Of a stretch of DNA of 31,911 nucleotides, positions 7,804-16,699 are shown piece after piece. This DNA comes from Planctomycetota bacterium (GTDB lineage: Bacteria > Planctomycetota > Planctomycetia > Pirellulales > Pirellulaceae). Positions within the stretch are counted from its first letter, which is position 1. Each line of letters starts with the position of its first letter. The notes under the pieces were generated by a model that ran no database searches, was not told the origin of the DNA, and saw only the letters and a list, made by a program, of their open reading frames with translations. The stretch is from the NCBI GenBank assembly GCA_026692885.1, contig JAPLNJ010000850.1:1-31911 (forward strand). Reading direction: 5' to 3'. The position numbers and the translations under genes are program-made.

Positions 7804-10800
7804 TCAGTCTGCTTTCTCTGCCGCCAGTATCATGACCGGCCCCAGCAACCCGGACTCCAGCAGCTTGTGCTCGCCGCCCTTCTTCGGCGGTTGGTAGAAC
7901 TTTTGGACGTTGGTCTTGGTGAGTCGCTGCTCCGGGGGCAACTTGCTGTCGCCGATCAGGCGGTTGGGCCAGAGGTTGACCACGTCGATCTCCAAACGGT
8001 TCTCGCCCGCCTGGACGGCTGCGGTGATGTCCACCCGGAACGGTTTGGTCCACACGACGCCAAGCGGCTTGCCATTCAGCCGAACCTCGGCCAGCTCTCG
8101 GACCTCGCCCAGATCGAGGAACATCCGCTGGCTCGGCTTGGGCAGACCGGCAGGTATCGCGAAGGACTTGACGTACGTGGCGGTGCCCGAGTAGTAGCGG
8201 ATGCCGGCCTCGGGTCGCTCCGTCCAGCTGGCCAGCTTCGCGAACTCGACCGACGCTGGTCCGCCCCATTGCGGATCGAACTTGACCGTCCAGGAGCCAG
8301 TGATCTCCGCCACCGTCGACAATGCTGGGAAGTTGCTCTCGGCGGTCCCTTGTTGGTCGGCGGGAAGCGGTTTCCTAAAGACCACGAAAAGCGAGCCGCA
8401 GGGGGCGAACTCCAGCGGCAGGACCGTCCGCCCGTCGGCCTGCCGGAAGGCGTTTGCTGCTCGCCTCTCGCCCGTCACCGGGTCCCACAGTTCCGGCTGT
8501 TTGCCGGTCACGCGGAACGCGCAGGCGGCGGCCACCGGTTGATCCGCTGGGTTGCACACGAAGTAGATGTCCGCGTCCGCGTCCCGACGGTGGATGTAGT
8601 CGAGCGAGGATTTGACGCCGGGCTGTGTCTCGCCTTCGAAGTCCGGCTTCAGCCCGTCGGCCAGCAGGATCTCCTGCAGCGTCGGCCCCCACACGACCCG
8701 GCCCAGGCTGTAGGCGTGTTCGCGCACGGTCTGACCATCGCAGGCACCCCACACCTTGGCTGCCAGTTCCTGTACCGTGGCATCGCACCGCGGAATATCT
8801 TTCCGCCCCGGCGCGCGCACCGGCCGTGGTCCTACGACCGTCGCCCCGGCCTCCACCAACGCGGCGATCTTCTGGAGTACCTCCGGCGACATGGTGGTGC
8901 GGACCGGCAAGACCAACAGCCGGTAGCTCATCCCGTCCGGCAGCACGATCCGTCCGTCGCGCACCGACAGGCGTCCCAAAAGCACCTCGGTGTTGCAGAC
9001 ATCGTAGTCATAACCCGCCGCCAAGGGCGGGTTCATCTGGTTACGGTAAGGCACCGAGGCGGGTATGTCCTGACCATAGAAATAACACACGTCGCCCACA
9101 AACCAGCCCTGTTGCAGTAGATGCTGGCAACGCGCGTGGTAGGTCAGCCAAGCCTGGCTTTTCGGCCACCACGTGACGTGCCGATCGAAGTGCGTCCCGG
9201 CCGCTTCCCACTGGTAACCGGGCTGGGCTTGTTGGTCAGGCTGATGCACGTAGAAGCACAGCATGGTACGGGTCAAGCCGTGACAGAAGGCGCGGTCTCC
9301 ACAGACCTTCAGCAGCCGTGGGGATTCCTCCCAGTTCGGCCCCATGTCGGTGTAGGCCTCGGCTTGGCACAACCGCTTGCCGTAGGTGTGTGCCGCGCAG
9401 GCCGCCTGCTTCAGGCTGAAATCGGCATGAGCGCCGCTGGGATACCAGAACTCGCCCATCGGGATGTCGTTGCGGCCTTCGTTCTGCAACTCATCGTGCC
9501 AGCCGACAAACGGCCCGCCGGATTCCGGATGGATACCCAGGCCATGTCGCCGCGACAACTCGCCGAGTCGGCCATAGTAGTTGTCGGCCACCAGATCGGC
9601 GACCAACCGGCGATAGTCCCAGCGGAACCGCTCGGAGACTTCCGGACCGTCCACGCTGCCGCCCACCAGCGCGGGCAGGAAGGGCAGCAGGTCATAGCCG
9701 TAGCGCCGCTGGAACTCCGCACGCACTCCCGGACTCCAGTTCGGCTGTTCAGCGATTTCCCAACTGTCGATATGGGTGTACGTCAGCGTCTTCCCGGCCA
9801 GCGTGCTCACGTCCGCGATCAACTTCTCGCCCGTGGCGGCAAAGTGCAGGTCCATCGCCTCGGCGCTGAGCGGATCGATCTCCAGCCCGGCCGAACCGGG
9901 ACTGACGCATTTGGTCATACCCCCGACTAACGTTGCGCCCAGTCGCAGCACGAGCCACGCGCCCTCGGGCGCCTGCCAGCGCAGTCGCCCCGTGTCGTCC
10001 AGCTTCCCCGACAAGTCCAGCATGGCCTGACTCTCGCAGCGCCACCGCGGCAGTTGTTCGGGCTTCTGACCCTGCTTCAGCAGCGCCAGTTCGCTGATCT
10101 GCACGTTCCAACACGCTTGACCCTGATAGGGATAAGACGAGGTGATCAGCAGGCGGAAGAACTTCGCCCGCAGTTCATCGAACGAGACGGTTTTAGCCTG
10201 GTGCTGGTCCACCGTAAAACGGACCACCGTCTGAAAGATCTGGCCGTCGGCCGAGGACTGCAGTTCGCAGTCGCGCGGGCCGCAGTCCGGATAGGGCTGA
10301 ATCATCAGCGATACCGCGGGAAACGGCTCCGCATACTCCCAACCGTAGAATTCCGGGCGTTCCGGTTTCGGTCCCTGTCCGGGCTTGTTGCCGTTGGAAA
10401 TCCAGCGCGTCTGCAGGTCGCCGTCGGCCGCCAGTTCCGGCGGGTATTGGGGGAAAGAGGAACTGGCGGTCAGCGTCAGCGGTGCCGCAGCGGCATCACC
10501 GGCCAGGCGGTACGCCAGCACGGCCACATCCTGGTAGTAGTTCGGCGCCGGCGGCCGCGGCAAGACCAGCGAGATTTCGGCGGGTCCCTGCACCTGGATC
10601 TGCGAACAGACCAGTTTCTTAGCCGCCTGTTCCGGCTTGACCCACGTGCCGCCCGCGTTCCAGCCACTGCACAGGTTGACGCTCAGTTGCAACCCCAGCC
10701 GATGCGCTTCCGCGACGGCGAACTTGAACAGTTCCCGCCACGGCTCGCTCATGAATCCCGGCCCTTTCGGCGCCAGCGGCCCGCCTTCTCCCGCGTCGAA

Positions 10801-11037
10801 CACCAGCGCCCCCGCGATCCCTTGGCGTTGCATCTCCTCCAAGTCACGCGTGATGCCGTCCTTGGTCGCGTGGCTGTCCAGCCACCACCAATAGACCCAC
10901 GGCTTGGCCGAATCCGGCGGCGTGAGGAAACCTTGCTCCAGACTGCCCTCCGCCGCGGAGGCCGTCTGCCCTCCCGACAGGAACACGAACAGCAGGACCG
11001 TCGACAGCACCGACACAGAAGTCTGTTGGCGAGGCAT
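7804..11037 (-). CDS. GH106-like alpha-L-rhamnosidase, exported
   Basis: This protein of about 1077 residues resembles family GH106 (alpha-L-rhamnosidase), acting on rhamnose-containing plant or algal polysaccharides. The start is set at 11037 because AAGGAGACAAACC precedes that ATG; an ATG 10 codons upstream lacks a ribosome site. A signal peptide (to about residue 28, ASA-A) directs export. The N-terminal text KPWVYWWWLDSHATKDGITR and the following barrel (GALVFDAGEGG, LSVNLCSGWNAGGTW) are typical of the family. A discoidin-like insert (about 210-330) and a C-terminal GH2-type sugar-binding jelly roll (about 915-1065, with DLGEVRELAEVRLNGKPLG) follow. Catalytic residues were not assigned. 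It is probably functionally linked to the GH97 enzyme downstream. Confidence 0.82.
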   Translation of the reverse strand: MPRQQTSVSVLSTVLLFVFLSGGQTASAAEGSLEQGFLTPPDSAKPWVYWWWLDSHATKDGITRDLEEMQRQGIAGALVFDAGEGGPLAPKGPGFMSEPWRELFKFAVAEAHRLGLQLSVNLCSGWNAGGTWVKPEQAAKKLVCSQIQVQGPAEISLVLPRPPAPNYYQDVAVLAYRLAGDAAAAPLTLTASSSFPQYPPELAADGDLQTRWISNGNKPGQGPKPERPEFYGWEYAEPFPAVSLMIQPYPDCGPRDCELQSSADGQIFQTVVRFTVDQHQAKTVSFDELRAKFFRLLITSSYPYQGQACWNVQISELALLKQGQKPEQLPRWRCESQAMLDLSGKLDDTGRLRWQAPEGAWLVLRLGATLVGGMTKCVSPGSAGLEIDPLSAEAMDLHFAATGEKLIADVSTLAGKTLTYTHIDSWEIAEQPNWSPGVRAEFQRRYGYDLLPFLPALVGGSVDGPEVSERFRWDYRRLVADLVADNYYGRLGELSRRHGLGIHPESGGPFVGWHDELQNEGRNDIPMGEFWYPSGAHADFSLKQAACAAHTYGKRLCQAEAYTDMGPNWEESPRLLKVCGDRAFCHGLTRTMLCFYVHQPDQQAQPGYQWEAAGTHFDRHVTWWPKSQAWLTYHARCQHLLQQGWFVGDVCYFYGQDIPASVPYRNQMNPPLAAGYDYDVCNTEVLLGRLSVRDGRIVLPDGMSYRLLVLPVRTTMSPEVLQKIAALVEAGATVVGPRPVRAPGRKDIPRCDATVQELAAKVWGACDGQTVREHAYSLGRVVWGPTLQEILLADGLKPDFEGETQPGVKSSLDYIHRRDADADIYFVCNPADQPVAAACAFRVTGKQPELWDPVTGERRAANAFRQADGRTVLPLEFAPCGSLFVVFRKPLPADQQGTAESNFPALSTVAEITGSWTVKFDPQWGGPASVEFAKLASWTERPEAGIRYYSGTATYVKSFAIPAGLPKPSQRMFLDLGEVRELAEVRLNGKPLGVVWTKPFRVDITAAVQAGENRLEIDVVNLWPNRLIGDSKLPPEQRLTKTNVQKFYQPPKKGGEHKLLESGLLGPVMILAAEKAD

Positions 11038-11101
11038 GGTTTGTCTCCTTGGGGCCACACAATCCACTCGTTGCAGTCAATCCGGGTTCACGCACCTTCG
11101 G

Positions 11102-11881
11102 CTACGTGGGCTCACGCAGGTTGATCGTGACCGGAGCGTGGTCCGAAACCGACAGCCCGCCCTCGCGATAGACCGTGGCGTCTCGCCAGCGTGCCGTCGC
11201 GGCGCGGTTACCGAGCAGGTAGTCGATCCGCCACCCACGGTCCAGCTGCCGCGCGTTCCCGCGGTTGGACCACCAGGAGTAGGGCCCGTCGACGTCGCCG
11301 AAGTGGACACGCACAAAGTCCGTCCAGCCGCAGTTCAATAAACAGCCGAACCATTCGCGCTCGTGCGGCAGGAAGCCGGAGTTATGGGCGTTTCCTTGCG
11401 CGTAGAAAATGTCCCGCGCGGTGTGGGCGATATTCAAATCTCCGCCGAGGATCACCGCTTCATCGGACTCGGCCAGCTGGCGGGCCCAGGGCAAGAAACG
11501 GGCCAGCCAGGCTTCCTTGTAGGCTTGGCGTTCCGCGCTGGCCGCCCCGGACGGCAGATACACGGAGACGACCTGCACGCCCTGGACGCGCACGCGGATG
11601 ACGCGACCATCGGCATCGTCCTCCCCTGGGCCCAGGCCCCCGCCCAGCACCTCCGGCGGTAGTCGCGACCACACGGCGGTGCCGGCATAGCCCTTCCGCT
11701 GGGCCGGATGCCAATGCACGTGCCAACCCGGCTGGTTCGCCCACTCGCCAGGCAACTGCTCCGGGAGACTGCGGACCTCCTGCAACAACAAGACGTCCGG
11801 GGCAACCGCCTCCAGACAGTCGGCAAAGCCTTTCTTCAAGGCCGCGCGTAACCCATTGACGTTCCAAGTCGTGATGCGCAT
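11102..11881 (-). CDS. xth: Exodeoxyribonuclease III family AP endonuclease
   Basis: This is a 259-residue member of the ExoIII/Ape1 family, which cuts DNA at abasic sites in base excision repair and has 3'-exonuclease and phosphatase activity. All core motifs are in order: TTWNVNGLRA, LLLQEVR (metal-binding Glu35), GGDLNIAH, WRIDYLL and the final SDHAPV with the catalytic Asp-His. The start at 11881 (MRITTWNVNG) is used because family members begin here; a further 18 upstream codons look like non-conserved extension. The neighbouring SDR is transcribed divergently. Length and motifs are normal. Confidence 0.93.
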   Translation of the reverse strand: MRITTWNVNGLRAALKKGFADCLEAVAPDVLLLQEVRSLPEQLPGEWANQPGWHVHWHPAQRKGYAGTAVWSRLPPEVLGGGLGPGEDDADGRVIRVRVQGVQVVSVYLPSGAASAERQAYKEAWLARFLPWARQLAESDEAVILGGDLNIAHTARDIFYAQGNAHNSGFLPHEREWFGCLLNCGWTDFVRVHFGDVDGPYSWWSNRGNARQLDRGWRIDYLLGNRAATARWRDATVYREGGLSVSDHAPVTINLREPT

Positions 11882-12257
11882 GGCCCTGTTATAAACCAAG
11901 CGGCGGCATCGCGCAAAGCAGGCGTCCCAAGACACCGGGCAGGAAGCCGGTTCGTAGCGAAAGTCGTAAGTCTTCCGACCTTTCGCCAGCTAGCCGCCCG
12001 AATTCTCACGAAGACGGCTACTCCTCGTAGGTTTACTGGTCTTCTGCAAACCCGTTCCTGCGTCCCGCGAGACGCAGAGAGAATGGTCTACCGACCGACC
12101 GACCGGACGGTCGCGGTGCCGGTGTGCGGCAAGATTCTCTGGCACTCGATTGCCGTCGCCGCTTGGCCCTCTATCGACCGTTTGGTAGAATCAGCGCTGC
12201 TTGGCGGCTTGGCCCGCCTTGATGATCTTGACGACTTCCAGCACTTGGCCGTGCCGT
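11882..12257. other. Divergent intergenic region between ExoIII and SDR genes
   Basis: The 376 bases contain an imperfect inverted repeat at about 11951-12020 related in text to the core of family B (CGTAGC-GAAAGTC ... CGGCTAC), a hairpin TGCGTC/GACGCA at 12059-12076, and a short CCGA tandem near 12099. On the minus strand, codons ending at 12191 read VLEVVKIIKAGQAAKQR and look protein-like, possibly the tail of a lost gene. No clear -35/-10 boxes were identified. Confidence 0.4.
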
Positions 12258-13085
12258 ATGGAAACGCAGTCCCTCAGGAAGAAGACCCTCTTCATTACAG
12301 GGGCCAGCCGAGGTATCGGCAAGGCGATCGCACTGCGCGCGGCTGCCGACGGCGCGAACATTGCAGTCGCCGCAAAGACCACGGAGCCGCATCCGAAGCT
12401 TCCCGGCACGATTCACACGGCCGTCGACGAGATCGAAGCCGCGGGCGGCCAAGGGTTGGCCTGTCCCATGGATCTCCGCTTCGAGGACCAGGTTCTGGCG
12501 GCCGTGGCCAAGACCGTCGAACACTTCGGGGGGATCGACATTCTGGTGAACAACGCCAGCGCGATGTTTCTGGCCCGCACAGCCGACACCCCGATGAAAC
12601 GCTTTGACCTGATGCACGCTGTCAACTTGCGAGGCACGTTTATGACCTCGCAGGCCTGTCTCCCGCAGCTGCTCAAAGCGGATAACCCTCACATTCTCAT
12701 TATCGCTCCGCCCTTGAATATGGAGGCGAAATGCTTCGCGCCGCACTTGGCCTACGCGTTGTCCAAGTACGGCATGAGCACGTGCGTCCTGGGGCTGGCG
12801 GAGGAGCTGCGCCGGCAAGGCGTGGCCGTCAATGCGCTGTGGCCCAAAACGGTCATCGCCACGGCCGCGGTGCGAAACTTGTTCGGGGGCGAAGCCGTCG
12901 TCCGCCGATCGCGGAAACCCGAAATCATGGCCGCCGCCGCACACTCCATCCTGGTACGCAACAGCCGGGAGTGCACCGGCCGTTTCTTTGTCGATGAAGA
13001 CGTGTTGATCGCCGACGGCGTGACCGATCTTTCCCCCTATTCCACCACGCCCGGCGCGGAGCTGCTCCCCGATATCTTCCTGTAG
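12258..13085 (+). CDS. HSDL2-like short-chain dehydrogenase/reductase
   Basis: This 275-residue NAD(P)-dependent oxidoreductase belongs to the classical SDR fold and is closest by eye to the hydroxysteroid dehydrogenase-like 2 group. The cofactor glycine motif TGASRGIG is at residues 14-21, NNAS follows the fourth strand, and the active-site YALSK has Tyr166 and Lys170. The family hallmark SPPLN appears here as APPLN, with Ala at position 150 in place of Ser, so the usual serine may be missing; the conserved AVNALWPKTVIATAA follows. The ATG at 12258 is chosen because similarity begins there, although no good ribosome site is visible. The substrate is unknown. Confidence 0.88.
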   Translation: METQSLRKKTLFITGASRGIGKAIALRAAADGANIAVAAKTTEPHPKLPGTIHTAVDEIEAAGGQGLACPMDLRFEDQVLAAVAKTVEHFGGIDILVNNASAMFLARTADTPMKRFDLMHAVNLRGTFMTSQACLPQLLKADNPHILIIAPPLNMEAKCFAPHLAYALSKYGMSTCVLGLAEELRRQGVAVNALWPKTVIATAAVRNLFGGEAVVRRSRKPEIMAAAAHSILVRNSRECTGRFFVDEDVLIADGVTDLSPYSTTPGAELLPDIFL

Positions 13086-13160
13086 GAGCAGCGTGCGAAA
13101 AAGGTCGGCAACCTGTACCCGTTCGAAGCCAGAGAAAAGAAAATCAGCCAAGGAGCCAAG

Positions 13161-13559
13161 ATGAAAGAGATTGTCATCGTCAGTGACGACCGACCCAACA
13201 TGGTCGCCGAGATCACCGAGGCGCTGGCCGACGCGGACGTGAACATCGAGTTCCTCTCGGCGGAGATTATCGGCGGCTTACGCGTAGCCATCCTCACTGT
13301 CGATCAGTACGACGAGGCGCTGCGGGCGCTGGCCCGCACCCCCTACCAGGCCATCAGCGAAGACGCCTTCTTGATCCAACTCGCTGACAAGCCGGGTGAA
13401 CTGGCCCGCATCACGCGACGCCTCACGGACGCGGGCATCGAGCTGCGAACCATCCGTATCATCCGCTACGAGGGCGGCACAGGCATCTTCGCCGTAGCGA
13501 CCGACCGCACCGAAGCAGCGGCGGAGATCCTGAAGGACGTGCTCCTCGCGCGGCAGTGA
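13161..13559 (+). CDS. Tandem ACT-domain protein (probable amino-acid sensor)
   Basis: The 132 residues contain two ACT domains and nothing else (about 1-65 and 68-130). Both begin with the regulatory pattern of hydrophobic strand, Asp, Asn or Pro-Gly-Xaa-Leu/Val-Ala (DDRPNMVAEIT; DKPGELARITRRL). Stand-alone ACT pairs bind amino acids and modulate enzymes or transcription. The ATG has a strong AAGGAG seven bases upstream. It follows the SDR by 75 bases on the same strand and could be co-transcribed, but no shared pathway is evident. Confidence 0.88.
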   Translation: MKEIVIVSDDRPNMVAEITEALADADVNIEFLSAEIIGGLRVAILTVDQYDEALRALARTPYQAISEDAFLIQLADKPGELARITRRLTDAGIELRTIRIIRYEGGTGIFAVATDRTEAAAEILKDVLLARQ

Positions 13560-13633
13560 ACACCAAGGCGGAAGACGCGCCGAGTTTTCTGGCCACGAAG
13601 GGGCCAAGACAAATCAACCCTGGGCAACGTCCT

Positions 13634-13653
13634 GGGTCTTTGAAGTTGCGCAT
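13634..13653. repeat. Solo arm of the family D repeat
   Basis: Nineteen bases, GGTCTTTGAAGTTGCGCAT, match the reverse complement of the right end of the element at 20625-20743. No matching partner arm is visible nearby, so this is a fragment. Confidence 0.6.
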
Positions 13654-13670
13654 ATTCATGGTCCCCACCC

Positions 13671-13870
<200 letters not shown>

Positions 13871-13876
13871 GGGTCG

Positions 13877-14177
13877 GTGGGGCAGTCGGAACCAAAATGT
13901 CAGACAAACTGAACACCCCACGCCAGACCTGACCCCAGTTTCTCCATGCTTGACGCGGTCACGTGGGGGCGTGACAATCCTCTACCAGAGTCCATCCCGC
14001 GCACTGTTCACCAGCTGGCATTGTCGCTGTCCCGTGACCTGACACGAAGGATGGCCATCACTATGAAACGGCCGAAAAACAACTTCGGCATTTGCCTTTC
14101 TGTTCCTCAGCCCGACCCTTTCCCCGGAGTACCGGGGCGCGGGAGGTATTTTTTCCCACTTACCCAGGAGGCGAATC
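13877..14177. other. Leader region of the Gfo/Idh/MocA gene
   Basis: No gene is seen. A hairpin CCCCGG-AGTA-CCGGGG (about 14122-14137) lies some 40 bases before the start of the oxidoreductase gene, and AGGAGG at 14166-14171 is its ribosome-binding site. The hairpin may be part of the untranslated leader. No riboswitch pattern was recognised. Confidence 0.35.
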
Positions 14178-15527
14178 ATGTCCCACCAGCAAGAAAACCA
14201 ATGCACGCGTCGCCAGATGATCCAGAGCATGAGCGGGCTCGGTGCCGCCATCGCCCTTCCCACGATCATTCCCGCCTCGGCGTTGGGACTGGACGGCAAG
14301 CCGCCGCCGAGCGAGCGGATCAATCTCGGCTTGATCGGCGCCAATGGCATGGGCCGCGGCAACTTGGCCAACTGTGCGAAATACCCGGACGTGGTCGTGA
14401 CCGGCATCTGCGAAGTCTGGAAGCCACGTCTGGATTCCGCCGTCGCCGCCCACAAGGATACGGCCAAAGGCCACCGCGACTACCGTGAACTGCTCGCGCG
14501 AAAGGACCTTGACGCGGTGATCATCGCCCCGCCGCCGCACTGGCACGCCTTGATCGCGATCCATGCGGTGGAAGCCGGCAAAGATATCTACCTGCAGAAG
14601 CCCATGACGCTCCACGTCGATGAGTGTCTGGCCGTTCGCAACGCCGTCAACAAGCACCAGCGCATCAGCCAGATCGGTACCCAGATCCATGCGGGCGAGA
14701 ACTACCGCCGCGTGGTCGAGTGGATCCGTTCGGGCCAACTGGGGCCGGTCAGCGTGGTACGGACTTTCAATGTGATGAACCAGGGGCCGAACGGCCTGGG
14801 GCACGCGCCGCAAGAGAACCCGCCAGCCGACTTGGATTGGGACTTGTGGCTCGGCCCGGCCCCAGCGCGGCCGTATAACGCGCTGCTGGCTCGCGACAGC
14901 TACAACCACTGCTCGTTCATGGATTACTCCGGCGGCTGGACGCCCGGCATGGCTCCGCACATTGTGGATCTGCCGATCTGGGCGCTGGACTTGGGCGTGC
15001 CACTGGTCACCTACTGCTCCGGCGGCCGGTACGTCCTCAAGGACGACGGGGACGCCCCCGACGTTCAGGAAGTGACATGGCAGTATCCGAATCTGACGAT
15101 GTGCTGGATGATGAGTTGCTGCAACAGCTTCGCCTTCGATTTCGGCCGGGGCGCCCCGGCGCGCCGGCTGGGCATCTACTTCCACGCGCTCAACGGCACA
15201 CTGTTCGCCGATTACGGCAAACACGAGCTTGTGCCCGAGGGCGAGTTACTGAAGGACAAGACACCGCCGCAGGCCTCGATTCCGCCGTCGCCGGGGCACG
15301 AGCGGGAATGGCTGGATTGTCTCAAGTCTCGCCAGCAGCCTAGCTGCAACGTGAACTATCACTACCGCGTGGACTTGGCGTTAACGCTGGCGAACCTGTC
15401 CTACAAACTCGGCCGCTCGATTCGCTTCGATCCGAAGACCGAGAAGATCGTCGGCGACGAAGAGGCCGTGAAGCTGGCCCGGCCGGTGTATCGGGATCCC
15501 TGGAAGTTCCCGGCGGAGTATCTGTGA
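14178..15527 (+). CDS. Gfo/Idh/MocA-family oxidoreductase with Tat signal
   Basis: The 449-residue NAD(P)-dependent sugar or polyol dehydrogenase is of the large planctomycete type. It starts with a twin-arginine signal (RRQMIQSM, Arg11-Arg12, followed by a hydrophobic Ala/Ile stretch), so it is probably exported folded to the periplasm. The Rossmann motif LGLIGANGMGRGN is at about 50-62; PPHWHALIAIHAVEAGKDIY and LQKPMT correspond to the cofactor and catalytic Lys-Pro segment. The C-terminal alpha/beta domain holds DLPIWALDLG. An ideal AGGAGG precedes the ATG. The last four bases (GTGA) are shared with the start of the next gene, so translation is coupled. The substrate cannot be read from sequence. 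Confidence 0.92.
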   Translation: MSHQQENQCTRRQMIQSMSGLGAAIALPTIIPASALGLDGKPPPSERINLGLIGANGMGRGNLANCAKYPDVVVTGICEVWKPRLDSAVAAHKDTAKGHRDYRELLARKDLDAVIIAPPPHWHALIAIHAVEAGKDIYLQKPMTLHVDECLAVRNAVNKHQRISQIGTQIHAGENYRRVVEWIRSGQLGPVSVVRTFNVMNQGPNGLGHAPQENPPADLDWDLWLGPAPARPYNALLARDSYNHCSFMDYSGGWTPGMAPHIVDLPIWALDLGVPLVTYCSGGRYVLKDDGDAPDVQEVTWQYPNLTMCWMMSCCNSFAFDFGRGAPARRLGIYFHALNGTLFADYGKHELVPEGELLKDKTPPQASIPPSPGHEREWLDCLKSRQQPSCNVNYHYRVDLALTLANLSYKLGRSIRFDPKTEKIVGDEEAVKLARPVYRDPWKFPAEYL

Positions 15528-16594
15528 CCGAGTACTTAAACTCCCGACAGCTCGTCGCTAAGGCGTTGGCCGGTGACCCGATTCCGCGGCCGGCGACGGG
15601 ACCGCTGGCGGTGCATTATTGCGCGCGGCTGGCGGGCGTCTCGCTGCGGCAGTACACGACCGATCCGCGGGTGTTGGCCGACTGTGTGGTGCGGTACTAC
15701 GATCGGTTTCGACCGGACGCCGTCTGGCTGTCTGCCGACACTTGGGTGACCGCCCAGGCGATGGGCGCGGCGGTGGCCTTTGTCAGCGACGACCAGCCGC
15801 TAGGCGGAACAGGTGCTCCCGCGATCTGTACGCCCGCGGACATCGCGCGTCTTCCGCCACCCGCCCCTGCGTCTCAAGGCCGCTGGCCACTGATGCTCGA
15901 GGCCCTGCGCCGGATTCGCGAGGCCCTGGGTGAGGCGGTGTTCCTGGTGGCCTGTTTCGATCAATACCCGTTTTCGCTGGCCTGTGCGCTGATGGGTCTG
16001 GAGCAGGTGATGCTCCGTCTGGTCGACGAGCCCCAGTTGGTTACGGCATTGATGGAGCGTGGCCTGGAGTATGGGACGGCGTACGCGCAGGCGTTGGCTG
16101 CGGCCGGTGCCGACATGTTGAGTGGTGGCGATTCACCGGCGGGTCTGATCGGACCGGATCTCTATCGCGAAATCGCTCTGCCGTTCGAGCGGCGGCTGAT
16201 CGCGAACCTCAAGGCGACCACCGACGCCTTTGTCTCGCTGCATATCTGCGGCAACGCGACGCCGATGCTCGCCGACATGGCGACCTCCGGCGCGGACGTG
16301 TTGGAGCTTGACCATCAAGTCAACCTGGCCGGTGCCTGCCGCTTGGTCGGCCCTCAGATCGGCATCTGGGGCAATCTCGATCCCGTGGCCGTGCTGGCCC
16401 GTGGCACACCGGATGACGTGCGCAGGGCGGTCGGCGAAGCCCTGGGCGCGGTGACGGAATCAGGACACCGACGATTCGTGCTCAGCTCCGGCTGCACGTT
16501 GGCGATGGAAACCCCGGAGGAGAATTTGTCGGCGATGCTGGAGGCGGCCCGCTCGGTGCGGCGCAGTTCCAATGGAGTCCTAGGTTGCCAATAG
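15524..16594 (+). CDS. UroD-family protein, methyltransferase (MtaA/CmuA) type
   Basis: This is a 356-residue protein of the uroporphyrinogen decarboxylase superfamily. The zinc-ligand pattern of the corrinoid or coenzyme M methyltransferase branch is present: His240-X-Cys242 (LHICGN) and Cys324 (SSGCTLAMETP). True HemE enzymes lack this set, so demethylation or methyl transfer is more likely than haem synthesis. The GTG start overlaps the stop of the Gfo/Idh/MocA gene by four bases. The last codons (GVLGCQ, then TAG) lie inside a family A repeat, meaning the native C-terminus and stop have been replaced by repeat sequence. The functional tie to the exported oxidoreductase is inferred from coupling only. 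Confidence 0.85.
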   Translation: MTEYLNSRQLVAKALAGDPIPRPATGPLAVHYCARLAGVSLRQYTTDPRVLADCVVRYYDRFRPDAVWLSADTWVTAQAMGAAVAFVSDDQPLGGTGAPAICTPADIARLPPPAPASQGRWPLMLEALRRIREALGEAVFLVACFDQYPFSLACALMGLEQVMLRLVDEPQLVTALMERGLEYGTAYAQALAAAGADMLSGGDSPAGLIGPDLYREIALPFERRLIANLKATTDAFVSLHICGNATPMLADMATSGADVLELDHQVNLAGACRLVGPQIGIWGNLDPVAVLARGTPDDVRRAVGEALGAVTESGHRRFVLSSGCTLAMETPEENLSAMLEAARSVRRSSNGVLGCQ

Positions 16595-16694
16595 AAAACG
16601 GGGGAACGGGGTTTGGGAGGGCGACGCTCCCGCGGAGCCGTGGGCCGTCCCTGACGGCCCGCTTCGGCTCGGCGGGAGCCTCGCCCTCCCATGG
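16575..16694. repeat. Family A palindromic element, copy 2 (right arm missing)
   Basis: It begins GAGTCCTAGGTTGCCAAT inside the UroD-family gene and runs through the palindromic core to CCCTCCCATGG, where similarity stops; the right terminal arm is absent. It fills the gap between two convergent genes, six bases from the helicase stop, and its core hairpin could end transcription from both sides. Confidence 0.88.
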
Positions 16695-16699
16695 CTGAC

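Noticed and set aside
7732..9120. 462-codon plus-strand open frame.
   Set aside because: It lies antisense to the GH106-like gene and shows no domain; long antisense frames are expected in GC-rich coding DNA.
14122..14137. Riboswitch upstream of the Gfo/Idh/MocA gene.
   Set aside because: Only one short hairpin is present, with no recognisable conserved aptamer motif.
15524..16594. HemE, the haem-pathway uroporphyrinogen decarboxylase.
   Set aside because: The His-X-Cys...Cys zinc pattern and coupling to an oxidoreductase fit the methyltransferase branch instead.
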